Of a stretch of 64,000 nt of DNA, positions 21,013-32,451 are shown in pieces. The notes under the pieces were generated by a model. It did no database searches, was not told where the DNA came from, and worked only from the letters and a program-made list of their open reading frames with translations. A program made the position numbers and the translations under genes. The DNA is from Nematopogon swammerdamellus (lineage: Eukaryota > Arthropoda > Insecta > Lepidoptera > Adelidae), in contig OX336344.1 of the NCBI GenBank assembly GCA_946902875.1, positions 23,891,791 to 23,955,790 on the forward strand, written 5' to 3'. Position 1 is the first letter of the stretch. Every line of letters starts with the position of its first letter.

Positions 21013-21239
21013 CATAAATTTTTTTTTCATAATATTTTTTTTAATTTTTTTTTTAATAATTTATTTTTAATTTTTTTTTCATTAATTTTTTTTATTTTTT
21101 TTTTTAAAACCTTCTTCTATCATCATCAATATTAATAATAAATCTGTAAGAGATGGTCATGGAGTAAGTTACTTTGTTTTATGAGATATTGAGTTTGTAG
21201 ACTCTATATCCTTATCTCCTTATCTCCTTATCTCCTTCT

Positions 21240-21620
21240 CCTTCTCCTTACCTATAATAAAATCCAACGTCTGCTTTCTGTCTGTCTGTCTGTCCGCTTA
21301 TAACTCGAGAACCACTGAACAGATTTTAATAAAAAAAAAATCTACGGATAGCTTGATTCTTCCCATCAACTATAGGCTACTTACTATCACGCTAAATGGC
21401 TTATGAGGTTAGCAGTAAAGTGAAATATGAGAGCGGGCGGAGCCGCGGGCACAGCTTGTATGATACTAAAGCTAAATTGACGATTTTTAGAAATCTTTTC
21501 TGTATGTATGTATGTATGTATGTATGTTCCGCCATAACTCTTAAACCGATTATCTGAATTTGATGAAATTTCGTACAAGCACATTTGCCTATACGGGACA
21601 CAGGATAGGCTAAATAAAAT
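21240..21620. repeat. Interspersed repeat segments
   Basis: It contains CTGTCTGTCTGTCTGTCC followed by GCTTATAACTCGAGAACCAC, then GAGCCGCGGGCACAGCT, (TATG)n at 21500-21527, and CGCCATAACTCTTAAACCGA. These look like fragments of abundant lepidopteran repeats; boundaries are unclear. Confidence 0.5.
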
Positions 21621-22150
21621 TCACTTGCGGTTACGCTAAGATGTGGCTCCCATACAAATCGATATGTTCCGTCCGCCGTTTACCGCGAGTAGGTGTATAT
21701 GAACACAGACTGTGTATATAAACGAGCCGGCGACGCGACGGGCGGCTGACAGGAGGTGGCGCGGCGCGGGGCGGTGGAGCGGCGGCGCGCGGGCGCGCGG
21801 GTGCCGCCCTCACCACACTCACCGTATAATAGAATACCAAAATTTTAATTTGACTTCATTTAAATTTTTTGATCTTACTCATATGTACAAGGTGGGATGC
21901 ATGTAGGTAAGCTAAAATATGACGTCACCGACACGAAACATGTACCGGGAAAATTGTCAATGGTTAGTTTCTAAGTAACGCACATACAAAACATATAAAT
22001 CAGTAAAATGAGCAAGGTGGCGCAAATACAACAATAATAAAGAACATAATAATTATTATTATTTGCAGGTACAGCGAGTCATCAAAGTTAGGAGATTTTT
22101 TTTCAATTCGTTTCAAGAGTAATTAATTATGAATGGTTTTTATAGATTAA
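21621..22150. other. No recognised gene; GC-rich islet at 21720-21815
   Basis: The GC-rich patch GGCGGCTGACAGGAGGTGGC, followed by GCG-rich sequence, supports small spurious ORFs on both strands. The rest is AT-rich. Confidence 0.35.
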
Positions 22151-24388
22151 CTAGCTTTTGCCCGCGGCTTCGCTCGCGTGAGATTCGTATTTCAAAGAAG
22201 AAAGTAAGTAACTGAGGGCGAGGCCGAAGGCCGAGCTTTATTCAGGAAGACTATAAACCTTCTCGAAGAAAGTAAGTTACTGAGGGCGAGGCCGAAGGCC
22301 GAGCTGCGTTCAGGAAGACTATAAACCATCTCTAAGTAAACAAGTAATTAAGGGCGAGGCCGAAGGCCGAGCTGCGTTCAGGAAGACCATAAACCTTCTC
22401 GAAGAAAGTAAGTAACTAAGGGCGAGGCAGAAGGCCGAGCTGCGTTCAGGAAGACTATAAACCTTCTCGAAGAAATTAAGTAACAAAGGGCGAGGCCGAA
22501 GGCCGATCTGCGTTCAGGAAGACGAAAAACCTTATTCAAGAAAGTAAGTAACTAAGGGCGAGGCCGAAGGCCGAGCTACGTTCAGGAAGACTATTAAACT
22601 TCTCGAAGAAAGTAAGTAACTGAGGGCGAGGCCGAAGGCCGAGCTGCGTTCAGGAAGACTATAAACCTTCTCGAAGACAGTGAGTAACTATAGGCGAGGC
22701 CGAAGGCCGAGCTGCGTTCAGAAAAACTATAAACCTTCTCGAAGAAAGTAAGTAACTAAGGGTAAGGCTGAAGGCCGCTCTGCGTTCAAGAATAGCATAA
22801 ACCTTTTCGAAGAAAGTAAGTAACAAAGGGCGAGGCCGAAAGCCGAGCTGCGTTCAGGAAGTTTGCGGTTGAAACCCTCGGTCCGTGGAGCAGTGAAGCC
22901 AAAAGAGGCTTGAGCTGGTTGACGCAACTGGTGTCCCGCCATCAAGGGCTTATGTACTTCATTCAAAGGGTAAGCCTTGCCATCCAGCGGGGTAATGCCG
23001 CAAGTGCTCTAAGAACATTTGAAAATGCCCGTTTTGATAGTTATTTTAATGTTTGTTAGGTAGGTAAAGAATTAAACCTACCTAACAAACCTAGTTATTT
23101 TAATGTTTGTTAGGTAGGTTTTAATTCTTTAGTTATTAATATTACTTTTTTATTTTTATGAAATAAATAGATTGAGTAAACGATATTATATTCTATCGAA
23201 GAAAGGAAGTCTTTAAGGGCGAGGCCCGAAGGCGGAAGAGGGTTTTTGGTTTACCTGAACGCAGCTCGGCCACAGAATAGAAAAGAGTACTCCGTACAGA
23301 AGCTTCTCTGTACAAACACTCACAAAGAAATAGCTACTCTGCGACGACGCGATAAAGTACAAATTGACTCGCACAGAGCTGCATGCCTAAACACGATAAC
23401 TGCCTACATTTCGCTTCTCTTTCTGTCGTGTAACTCTATCTCGAAAGCGCGTCGTTCAGCGCGTCTAAGGGCTGTGTCTTTGTGCTGTCTTATTGTGAGG
23501 AATAAAATGAAGATGATACCTACCAACTTTTATCGTTCTAGCTACCAACGATACGATATTTAGGTACGGCAAATTCATGCGAACAAATTCATGCATGCGT
23601 TAGCGTCACAATTAGTTTCTCACATCGAAGCGTGCATTGCGTGCAACCTTCCAGTGATAGTTTTGTTTGATCAATAAATTTAATGATCAATGATCATCTA
23701 CAATGTACCTATTATCCTTATACAAATTAGGCCATACATGCCACGCTGTTCGGCGTCATCTAACTAATGTTATTGGCAATATGATATTATTTTTAAATCT
23801 ATGACCTCCTACTAATATGAATAAATAAATTACTAGAAATAAATCAAAATGCTACTAAACAAAACACTTACCTTTCTTCGTCTCTCGGCAATGAAAAAAA
23901 AGACAAGTTTTCATTTGTCTTTTGACTTTTGCACCCGTCCACTGCACAATAATTACGTGATTTCGACATTTTCTAAATTCGAAAGCGCCACGCGCCGGTC
24001 TGGCTGGATAGCGGCAGCCCACTGTTAATTGTAGATTAGTCGGTACGCCAAGCGGTAGGCATTTAACTCGCGACCTTGGGCGAGTGACGAAGGCCTGGCT
24101 CGGCCTTCGGCCTCGCACTTAGTTCCTTCCTTTCTTCCAGAAGGTTTATCGTCTTCCTGAACGCAGCTCGGCCTTCGGCCTCGCCCTTACTTACTTCCTT
24201 TATTTGAGAAAGGTTTATCGTTTACCTTAAAGCAGCTCGGCCTTCGGCCTCGCCCTTAGTTAGTTACTTTCTTTAAGAAGGTTTATCGATTACCTGAACG
24301 CAGCTCGGCCTTCGGCCTCGCCCTTAGTTACTTACATTCTTCTTTGGAATACGAATTTCACGCGAGCGGAGCCGCGGGCTCAGCTAGT
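22151..24388 (+). mobile_element. Fold-back family 2, copy A: opposed 68-bp arrays around a coding remnant
   Basis: The left end is CTAGCTTTTGCCCGCGGCTT at 22151 and the right end is the inverse, finishing GAGCCGCGGGCTCAGCTAG near 24388. The left arm holds about ten 68-bp units with the core GCGAGGCCGAAGGCCGAGCT (22218, 22286, 22354 and onward). The right arm (24085-24340) holds the same unit inverted. The centre carries a coding remnant (22861-23061) and AT-rich sequence with a short inverted repeat at 23043-23125. An unrelated segment of about 800 bp (about 23270-24070) appears to be inserted in the right arm. Confidence 0.85.
22861..23061 (+). pseudogene. Coding remnant inside fold-back copy A
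   Basis: The plus frame reads FAVETLGPWSSEAKRGLSWL, then IQRVSLAIQRGNAASALRTF, ending FDSYFNVC and a stop. It corresponds to the second half of the longer copy at 30361-29917 (minus), with the same stop. The VETLGPW and IQRGNA motifs are widespread in metazoan repeat-derived ORFs. The 5' half is missing where the 68-bp array begins. Confidence 0.7.
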
Positions 24389-24700
24389 TATAAATAAACT
24401 TAAAACTTAAACTTTTTTTTTTTAAGCAATGTTACGGTGTTATTTTTTATTTTTTACAAAACTCCGAATTTTGGTAATTGATGCAATAAAAATTAGAAAA
24501 TAAAGTGTTAATTTATATTTACAAATCTTATTTAAAATGTAACAAAGTTTTTTATTAAGTCAACACTTTCTTTTCTCATTTTTATTGTATCAATTACCCA
24601 ATTAACCAGACGTCGGAGTTAGGTAAAAAAAAAAATAGTAGATTTTCTCGGAAATTGCTAATTCTCGACCTTCAAGAGATAGGGTACTTTATTCTAAACT
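24389..24700. other. AT-rich spacer
   Basis: This AT-rich spacer lies between two fold-back family 2 elements. It has poly-A/T runs and no coding signal. Confidence 0.4.
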
Positions 24701-25497
24701 AGCTGTTGTCCGTGGCTTGCCGAGCTACATTAAGGTAAACAATAAACTTTCTCGAAGAAAGTAAGTAAGTAAGAGCGACGCCGAAGGCCGAGTTTCGTTC
24801 GCGTAAACTATATATATTTTATCGAAAAAGGCAAGTCATTAAGGGCGAGGCCCGAGGGCGGAAGAAGGTTTATCGTTTACCTGAACGCAGCTCGGCCTTC
24901 GCCTTGCCCTTAGTTACTTATATTGATCGAGAAAGAAAATTGTTTACCTAAATGTAACTCGGCCTTCGGCCTCGCATATAGTTACTTAATTTTCGAGAAG
25001 GTTTATCGTATTTCAGAAAAGAGCTCGGCCTTCCGTCTCGCCCTTAGTTACTTACTTTCTTCAATAAGGTTTATCTCCTTCCTGAACGCAGCTCGGCTTT
25101 CGGCTTCGCCCTTAGTTACTTGCTTTCTTTGAGAAGGTATATCTTCTTCCTGAACGGAGCTCGGCCTTCAGCCTCACCCTTAGTTACTTACTTTCTTCGA
25201 GAAAGTTTATCATCTTTCTGAACGCAGCTCGGCCTTCGGCCTCACCCATAGTTACTTAGTTTCTTCGGGAGGGTTTATCACCTTGCAGAAGACAGCTCGG
25301 CCTTCGGCCTCGCCCATAGTTACTTACTTTCTTGAAGGTTTATCGTCTTCCTCTACGCAGCTCGGCCTTTGGCCTCGCCCATAGTTACTTACGTTATTCG
25401 AGAATGTTTATCGTATTCCACAATACAGCTCGGCCTTCCGCCTCGCCCTTAGTTAAGTACTTACTTTCTTCCAGAAGGTTTAGATTCTTCCTTAGGT
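24701..25497. mobile_element. Fold-back family 2, copy C (degenerate)
   Basis: It starts CTAGCTGTTGTCCGTGGCTT at 24701, has one or two direct units, then about nine inverted units with the core CAGCTCGGCCTTCGGCCTCG between 24885 and 25470. The right TIR end is missing and there is no coding remnant. Confidence 0.75.
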
Positions 25498-25625
25498 TTA
25501 TCGTAACCGCAGGCGCGCACTATAACTCACTAAAGTTTCATCATCACACCGATACGATTTACGAACGCATAGAAAACGAACGAACAAACGAACCAACTGA
25601 CGAACATAATTTTTTTTACATTATA

Positions 25626-26171
25626 CAGGTTGTTGTAACGGCTAGTACATTAATTTCGCCAGCGCAATCCTCATGTTTTTCCGAGACAAAAAAGTAAGTA
25701 AAGTTTTTCTCTAAAGTGTCTAATTTTCGAGTTTTTCAAATTTATGTTTCCGTCAAGTGTAATTTGACGCGCGCGGAGGGAGGGTGCTTGTGCGGGAACG
25801 GTATGGGTCGAAAAATTCACGCCTCGCCGCCGCGCCTCCGCCGCGCATCTCCTCTCTCCGAGTCTCCGCGCACTCGTCCCTGCTCGCTCACTCACCGCGA
25901 GCCTTTCGTGCGGAGCATTGGATCCTTTTTACACTAAATAAATCAATTAGTTTGTATGAAAACTGTAACTTTTTATTTAAAGAAAATTCAGAAAAAAGTT
26001 ATTTGACTTTTTTGTTACTATTGATCCCAATAATCATTTTTTTATGGAATCTGACACGGTTGGCTACATCACCTACAGCATTCGTGATGTCAGCCCATAA
26101 CACCAGATGAACTTGGTGCCACGTCAATAATAATTTCCTAAATTTAATGTAGTAACCGTTACAACACCCTG
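25626..26171. mobile_element. TA-flanked inverted-repeat element (MITE-like, 546 bp)
   Basis: The left end is CAGGTTGTTGTAACGGCTAG at 25626. The right end is its inverse, TTTAATGTAGTAACCGTTAC then AACACCCTG at 26171. TA dinucleotides flank both sides, consistent with a Tc1/mariner-like TA duplication. The inner right part contains the GACACGGTTGGCTACATCAC segment shared with 4974-5068 and the window end. Short ORFs in the GC-rich middle (25770-25900) have no domain. Confidence 0.72.
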
Positions 26172-26349
26172 TATACCTTTGATAGAAGATAAGTGCGCGA
26201 TAGATAGGTAAGCTCTAATTCCTGCAGCCGTCGTGCATCTGGTAGCCATTGAGGTTTACAAGTCGTCTTCTTCATAGAACAAAAGTATCGCGTACGTGGA
26301 CGCGAGTTCGAATCCCGAGTACCTACTACGGTTATGTTTACGTTACTCC

Positions 26350-26545
26350 GGGATGTACATTGTCACTATACAACGTTTCGTCAAAATCCGTTAAGTGGTT
26401 TTTGCGTGATGCGTACAGATAGAAAGGCAGACAATAATTTTAAAAACTGTTCTAATATGTCCCATTTCTAATTTTAAGACGCCCTGGTTGGTTTTTTCCC
26501 GAATATATTCAATGTAGAGACTTTTTTTATATGTATATAGATAGA
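26350..26545. repeat. Interspersed repeat (shared with 31800-32010)
   Basis: It shares GTTTTTGCGTGATGCG, AATTTTAAAAACTGTTCTAA and CCGAATATATTCAATGTA with 31800-32010, in the same order and orientation. Confidence 0.75.
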
Positions 26546-26764
26546 TGAAAAATTGAGGAACAACATAAGTAAACAAAATGTATAACTTATATGTGCTGTC
26601 CGTACTTGTAGTACAAACACTTGAAGTGAAGCTCGCGGCGGCGGCGGGCGGGGCGGGGGTGGTGGAGGCGGTTCGACTAAGCGATGCTTTGTCACAAGTT
26701 TGTAACAGATAATGTACTGTTCGGAGACACTCGGCACGAGCACTGCCACTACTGTGTAGATCCT
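26546..26764. other. Unrecognised sequence before the 73-bp array
   Basis: This region is partly GC-rich (26636-26672, GGCGGCGGCGGGCGGGGCGG type). Small ORFs exist on both strands but I recognise no domain. I cannot exclude an exon here. Confidence 0.3.
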
Positions 26765-28510
26765 CCCTACTCCAGCAGACCAACGCGGAGCCACTACCCA
26801 CATACATACACACACATACACCCTCACACACACACGGCAATGCTCAAGCAGACCAACGCGGAGCTACTACCCACATACATACACACACATACACCCTCAC
26901 ACACACACGGCAATACTCAAGCAGACCAACGCGGAGCTACTACCCACATACATACACACACATACACCCTCACACACACACGGCAATACTCCAGCAGACC
27001 AACGCGGAGCTACTACCCACATACATACACACACATACACCCTCACACACACACGGAAATACTCCAGCAGACCAACGCGGAGCTACTACCCACATACATA
27101 CACACACATACACCCTCACACACACACGGCAATACTCCAGCAGACCAACGCGGAGCTACTACCCACATACATACACACACATACACCCTCACACACACAC
27201 GGCAATACTCCAGCAGACCAACGCGGAGCTACTACCCACATACATACACACACATACACCCTCACACACACACGGCAATACTCCAGCAGACCAACGCGGA
27301 GTTACTACCCACATACATACACACACATACACCCTCACACACACACGGCAATACTCCAGCAGACCAACGCGGAGCTACTACCCACATACATACACACACA
27401 TACACCCTCACACACACACGGCAATACTCCAGCAGACCAACGCGGAGCTACTACCCACATACATACACACACATACACCCTCACACACACACGGCAATAC
27501 TCCAGCAGACCAACGCGGAGCTACTACCCACATACATACACACACATACACCCTCACACACACACGGCAATACTCCAGCAGACCAACGCGGAGCTACTAC
27601 CCACATACATACACACACATACACCCTCACACACACACGGCAATACTCCAGCAGACCAACGCGGAGCTACTACCCACATACATACACACACATACACCCT
27701 CACACACACACGGCAATACTCCAGCAGACCAACGCGGAGCTACTACCCACATACATACACACACATACACCCTCACACACACACGGCAATACTCCAGCAG
27801 ACCAACGCGGAGCTACTACCCACATACATACACACACATACACCCTCACACACACACGGCAATACTCCAGCAGACCAACGCGGAGCTACTACCCACATAC
27901 ATACACACACATACACCCTCACACACACACGGCAATACTCCAGCAGACCAACGCGGAGCTACTACCCACATACATACACACACATACACCCTCACACACA
28001 CACGGCAATACTCCAGCAGACCAACGCGGAGCTACTACCCACATACATACACACACATACACCCTCACACACACACGGCAATACTCCAGAAGACCAACGC
28101 GGAGCTACTACCCACATACATACACACACATACACCCTCACACACACACGGCAATACTCCAGCAGACCAACGCGGAGCTACTACCCACATACATACACAC
28201 ACATACACCCTCACACACACACGGCAATACTCCAGCAGACCAACGCGGAGCTACTACCCACATACATACACACACATACACCCTCACACACACACGGCAA
28301 TACTCCAGCAGACCAACGCGGAGCTACTACCCACATACATACACACACATACACCCTCTCACACACACGGCAACACTCCAGCAGACCAACGCGGAGCTAC
28401 TACCCACATACATACACACACATACACCCTCACACACACACGGCAATACTCCAGCAGACCAACGCGGAGCTACTACCCACATACATACACACACACACAC
28501 ACACGGCAAT
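26765..28510. repeat. 73-bp minisatellite, about 24 copies
   Basis: The CAACGCGGAG landmark recurs every 73 bp (26781, 26854, 26927 and onward). The unit is CTCCAGCAGACCAACGCGGA, GCTACTACCCACATACATAC, then ACACACATACACCCTCACAC and ACACACGGCAATA. The copies are nearly perfect; variants include GGAGTTACT near 27300, CCAGAAGACC near 28087 and CCCTCTCACAC near 28358. Because 73 is not a multiple of 3 and the unit has no plus-strand stop in any frame, one frame runs open for 639 codons. Confidence 0.97.
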
Positions 28511-28603
28511 CATACGAGTACTATCACCCACCTAAAAAATGTGACGCCTACGTCCGTCTGCCTGCGTGTACACACAGTAGAGGCCGTGTGCCACACACAG
28601 TAA

Positions 28604-29474
28604 GGCACACAGCCTTTGTGGCATCGTAGCTCCCAAACGGAATAAAACTTGTCACCGAGCTACCCTAATAAATTATGTTTTGACTTTTATATTTTATTTA
28701 CTTAGCGGACGCCTCTAAGGTAGGTACTAAACGAAAACTATTTTTGACTTTTTAAGTGGTCGGGGGATTTTTAATTTTGTAAATGTATTAATTTTTTGTT
28801 TCATTTTTAGGTTTCGGTACCCTGTACGGAAACATATTACTAAGCATACGTCGTCTGTCTGTCAGTATGTCTGTAATAACTAGTCGGTTAAATTTTCACA
28901 GAACATGGTGTCATTATGGTGAATATAAGTAACAACAAATAAAAAAAGAGTAAAAAATTAAGGGGCCCCATACAAGAAACGTGATTTTAACTTTGTTTGT
29001 GGTTCGAAAACCTCGGTGCGCCAGTTCGACTCTCACTTAGCCGGTTTTTATTTATTGTATTTATTTATTGATTGTATTTACCTAAATATAATTGTAGTGG
29101 AGTGCGGGTGGGCAGGAGGCGGCGGCGCGGCGCGATACAGCTGCGTGCTGCGTGCGCTATACGAGGTATACGAGCGAGAAGGAAATTGCTAAGACACCTT
29201 CTAAATACGAGTATGTGTGAACAACGGTCGGACTTTTTGACATTGAAAATGTATTTTCGGTATGTCCCCGATTTCCATCGAGAGTGCAAATTCGCCCTGG
29301 TGTCGTGAGTTTTTTGACTACAAGATGGTGAAAAAATAAATTTTAAAAGGTTGAGAATTATCGAGAAAATCGCAAAAACCCGCTTAAAATAGCCGTTTTT
29401 AGGGGGTTTAAAGAGGGTACTTTTAAAAATATTTCTAAATATATGTTTTCAACATTTATACTTTTATATTGTAG
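28604..29474. other. No recognised gene
   Basis: This holds AT-rich sequence with lepidopteran-type repeat scraps (GGTTTCGGTACCCTGTACGG near 28812). At 29230-29300 a piece starting CTTTTTGACATTGAAAATG matches the outer end of fold-back family 1. A tRNA B-box-like GCCAGTTCGACTCTCAC near 29020 is not part of a foldable tRNA that I can see. Confidence 0.4.
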
Positions 29475-31283
29475 ACTAGCTGTTGCCCGCGGCTTCGCTC
29501 GCGTGAAATTCGTATTCCAAAGAAGAATGTAATTAACTAAGGGCGAGGCCGAAGGCCGAGCTGCGTTCAGGTAATCGATAAACCTTCTCAAAGAAAGCAA
29601 CTAACTAAGGGCGAGGCCGAAGGCCGAGCTGCTTTCAGGTAAACGATAAACCTTTCTCAAATAAAGGAAGTAAGTAAGGGCGAGGTCGAAGGCCGAGCTG
29701 CGTTCAGGAAGACGATAAATCTTCTGGAAGAAAGGAAGGAACTAAGTGCGAGGCCGAAGGCCGACCTGCGTTCAGGTAAACCAAAAACCCTCTTCCGCCT
29801 TCTGGCCTCGCCCTTAAAGACTTCCTTTCTTCGATAGAATATAATATCGTTTACTCAGTCTATTTATTTCATAAAAATAAAAAAGTAATATTAATAACTA
29901 AAGAATTAAAACCTACCTAACAAACATTAAAATAACTATCAAAACGGGCATTTTCAAATGCTCTTAGAGCACTTACGGCATTACCCCGCTGGATGGTAAG
30001 GCTTACCCTTTGAATGCAGTACATAAGCTCTTGATGGCGGGACACCAGTTGCGTCAACCAGCAGAGGCCCAAGCCTCTTTTGGCTTCACTGCTCCTCGGA
30101 CCGAGGGTTTCAACCGCAAACACAACAAATTCGAAATCTTGAATTATATTTCTATATTTGTTGCGTTTGAGGCTCTCCGCCCCAGCCTCGGCCGCGCCAG
30201 CTGCTCTTGAAGATGTCCTAACGTGACTTGAAGCCAATGTGAGAACACAAGTGGCGTCCCACATCCAAGAACTACCCTTAGTCCATGGCACTAAGGTGAT
30301 AGCATCGGGCCTCTTGCCATCCAGCCGGGAATAATCGCGAGGTTCTAGGATATTTGCCGTCAGAAGCGTGGACTTTATAATAAAATTTAAATTAAATTAA
30401 CTCAATCTTAATATTAATTAACTTTATTCGAAATGGTTTAGCTTCTTCCTGAACGCAGCTCGGCCTTCGGCCTCGCCCTTAGTTACTTGCTTTCTTCGAG
30501 ATGGTTTATCATTAGTTAGAACGTAGCTCGGCCTTCGGCCTCGCCTTAGTTACTTACTTTCTTCAAAAATGTTTACCTTCTTCCTGAACGCAGCTCGGCC
30601 TACGGCCTCGCCCTTAGTTACTTGCTTTCTTCGAGATGGTTTATGGTCTTCCCGAATAGAGCAAGGCCTTCGGCCTCGCCCTTAATAACTTACTTTCTTC
30701 AAGATCGTTTAGCTTCTTCCTGAACGCAGCTCGGCCTTCGGCCTCGCCCTTAGTTACTTGCTTTCTTCGAGATGGTTTTTCAATTATCAGAACGTAGCTC
30801 GGCCTTCGGCCTCGCCTTAGTTACTTACTTTCTTCATGATCGTAGCTTCTTGCTGGACGCAGCTCGGCCCTCGGCTTCGCCCTAGTTACTTGTTTCTTCG
30901 AGATGGTTTTTCAATTATTCGAACGTAGCTCGGCCTTCGGCCTCGCCTTAGTTACTTACTTTCTTCAAGATGGTTTAGCTTCTTCCTGAACGCAGCTCGG
31001 CCTGCGGCCTCGCCCATAGTTACTTACTTTCTTCGAGAAGGTTTATGGTCTTCCAGAACAGAGCTCGGCCTTCGGCCTCGCCCTTAGTTACTTACTTTCT
31101 TCAAGAATGTTTTCTTCTTTCTGAACTCAGCTCCGCCTTCCGCCTCGCCCTTAGTTACTTTCATCGAGAAAGAAAATCGTTTACGTGAGCGCAGATCCGC
31201 CTTCGGGCCCGCCTTTAGTTACTTACTTTCTTTTTTTGAAATACGAATTTCACGCGAGCGAAGCCGCGGGCAACAGATATATA
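29475..31283 (-). mobile_element. Fold-back family 2, copy B: most complete copy
   Basis: The left end is CTAGCTGTTGCCCGCGGCTT at 29475. The right end is ACGAATTTCACGCGAGCGAA, then GCCGCGGGCAACAG at about 31280. The left arm has about four direct 68-bp units (core GCGAGGCCGAAGGCCGAGCT) and the right arm (30440-31230) about twelve inverted units. The centre carries the coding remnant at 30361-29917 on the minus strand. It shares central sequence with copy A in reverse orientation. Confidence 0.87.
29917..30361 (-). pseudogene. Central ORF remnant of fold-back family 2
   Basis: The minus-strand frame runs from about LEPRDYSRLDGKRPDAITLV through WDATCVLTLASSHV, FAVETLGP and IQRGNAVSALRAF to FDSYFNVC and a stop. 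Similar KRPD...WD.TCVDTLA...VETLGPWG...IQRGNA proteins are scattered through metazoan genomes, as I recall, often in or near LINE-derived ORFs. The function is not established here. There is no convincing ATG; codons are intact over about 145 residues. It may be a captured retroelement C-terminal domain rather than the element's own transposase. Confidence 0.6.
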
Positions 31284-31439
31284 AATTTTATTGCACCGAT
31301 GACAGCGACATAACTTCGACTTTCAATTATATTTTTTTATTTATCAAACAATTTGTCACCGGCCAGCTCACGTCGGGATGACAGTTCTCCGTTGTCAACA
31401 TGACATTTAAAATTGTTTTTTACCTTTACTTTGGATTAC

Positions 31440-32010
31440 GTGATTTGATATACACTGTCACTATAAAAAGTTTCGTCAAATTCCGTTCAGTGGTTTTTGC
31501 GAGATGAGCGTACAAATAGACATTTTTGCATTTACGATTTTATTATATGTACAGAAAGAATAGATATGTATAGACTATTGTATTCAAGTTATAAAAAAGA
31601 AGAACTGTCATTTTCGTTGTATCTACTTGTTTTTAAATTTCGAATGAATATTTTATTCAAATTGTATTTGCTGCCAGTTCTCAAGATATAATTATGTACT
31701 TTGGACTACGTGATTTTAAACGCGCAATAATGTTTATAATTGTTAATTTTTTTTTTATTTTTGTTATTTTTTTTTACGTATTATGTTAACCCGGCATATA
31801 AACTGCCACTATACAAAGTTTCGTCTAATTCCGTTCAGTGGTTTTTGCGTGATGCGCGTACAGACAAACAAACAAACAAACAAACAAAAATTTTAAAAAC
31901 TGTTCTAATATGTTCAGTATCTCATTTTAAGCCACCCTGGTTAGTTTTTTTCCGAATACATTCAATGTACAGACTTTCTTACCTTTACGATTTTATTATA
32001 TGTATAGATT
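31440..32010. repeat. Two related interspersed repeat copies
   Basis: TTTCGTCAAATTCCGTTCAG then TGGTTTTTGCGAGATG at 31470, and TTTCGTCTAATTCCGTTCAG then TGGTTTTTGCGTGATG at 31820, both run towards ACGATTTTATTATATGTA. The second copy includes (CAAA)n at 31866-31890. Confidence 0.7.
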
Positions 32011-32265
32011 GACTCAATATCTGGGGATGTAATTTTTTTTTTAAAGTGAAACATTTTTGCTTTATAATTTTTTTAAATTTTTCGTTGGAGATCGTTTAAT
32101 CTTAAAATGAACGCCCCTCACTTTGTTTACGCTCACATGTGGGGTGCAGATGTAGTAGGTGTACAGACGCAATACGTGGCAATACACAGAAATTTGTTCT
32201 TTGTCATTGATAATTCAGTCTGATTCATTCACCGGCTAGACACGAACGTAACAAGCCGGATCTGT

Positions 32266-32451
32266 ACCCTAATCACGAGATTTAACCTACTACGCTACGC
32301 CGCGGCGTGTTCTCTGCATCATTTTGTATGGAGAAACGGAGCAGCGCCTCTAGTGATAGATTTGCGAACTTCGTTTCTCCATACAAAATGATGCGGAGAA
32401 CACGGCGACGTAGCGCAGTACGCGGTGTAGGTTAAATCTCGTGATAAGGGT
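32266..32451. mobile_element. Near-palindromic MITE, 186 bp
   Basis: The left arm ACCCTAATCACGAGATTTAA at 32266 is mirrored by TTAAATCTCGTGATAAGGGT at 32451. The inner part (TTCTCTGCATCATTTTGTAT and its inverse) is also complementary, so almost the whole element folds into one hairpin with a loop of about 30 bp. No clear target duplication is seen. Confidence 0.8.

Noticed and set aside
26281..26340. B-box-like GCGAGTTCGAATCCCG as a tRNA/SINE promoter
   Set aside because: Isolated motif, no A box at the right distance.
26600..26800. Possible additional Ig exon on the minus strand
   Set aside because: No cysteine/tryptophan pattern or splice phase that fits the DIP-like gene.
26684..28603. 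639-residue repeat protein
   Set aside because: It is a frame through the 73-bp array that happens to be open in all frames; no start context, domain or constraint.
28985..29050. tRNA gene or tRNA-derived SINE head (GTTCGACTC box)
   Set aside because: No matching A box or cloverleaf stems.
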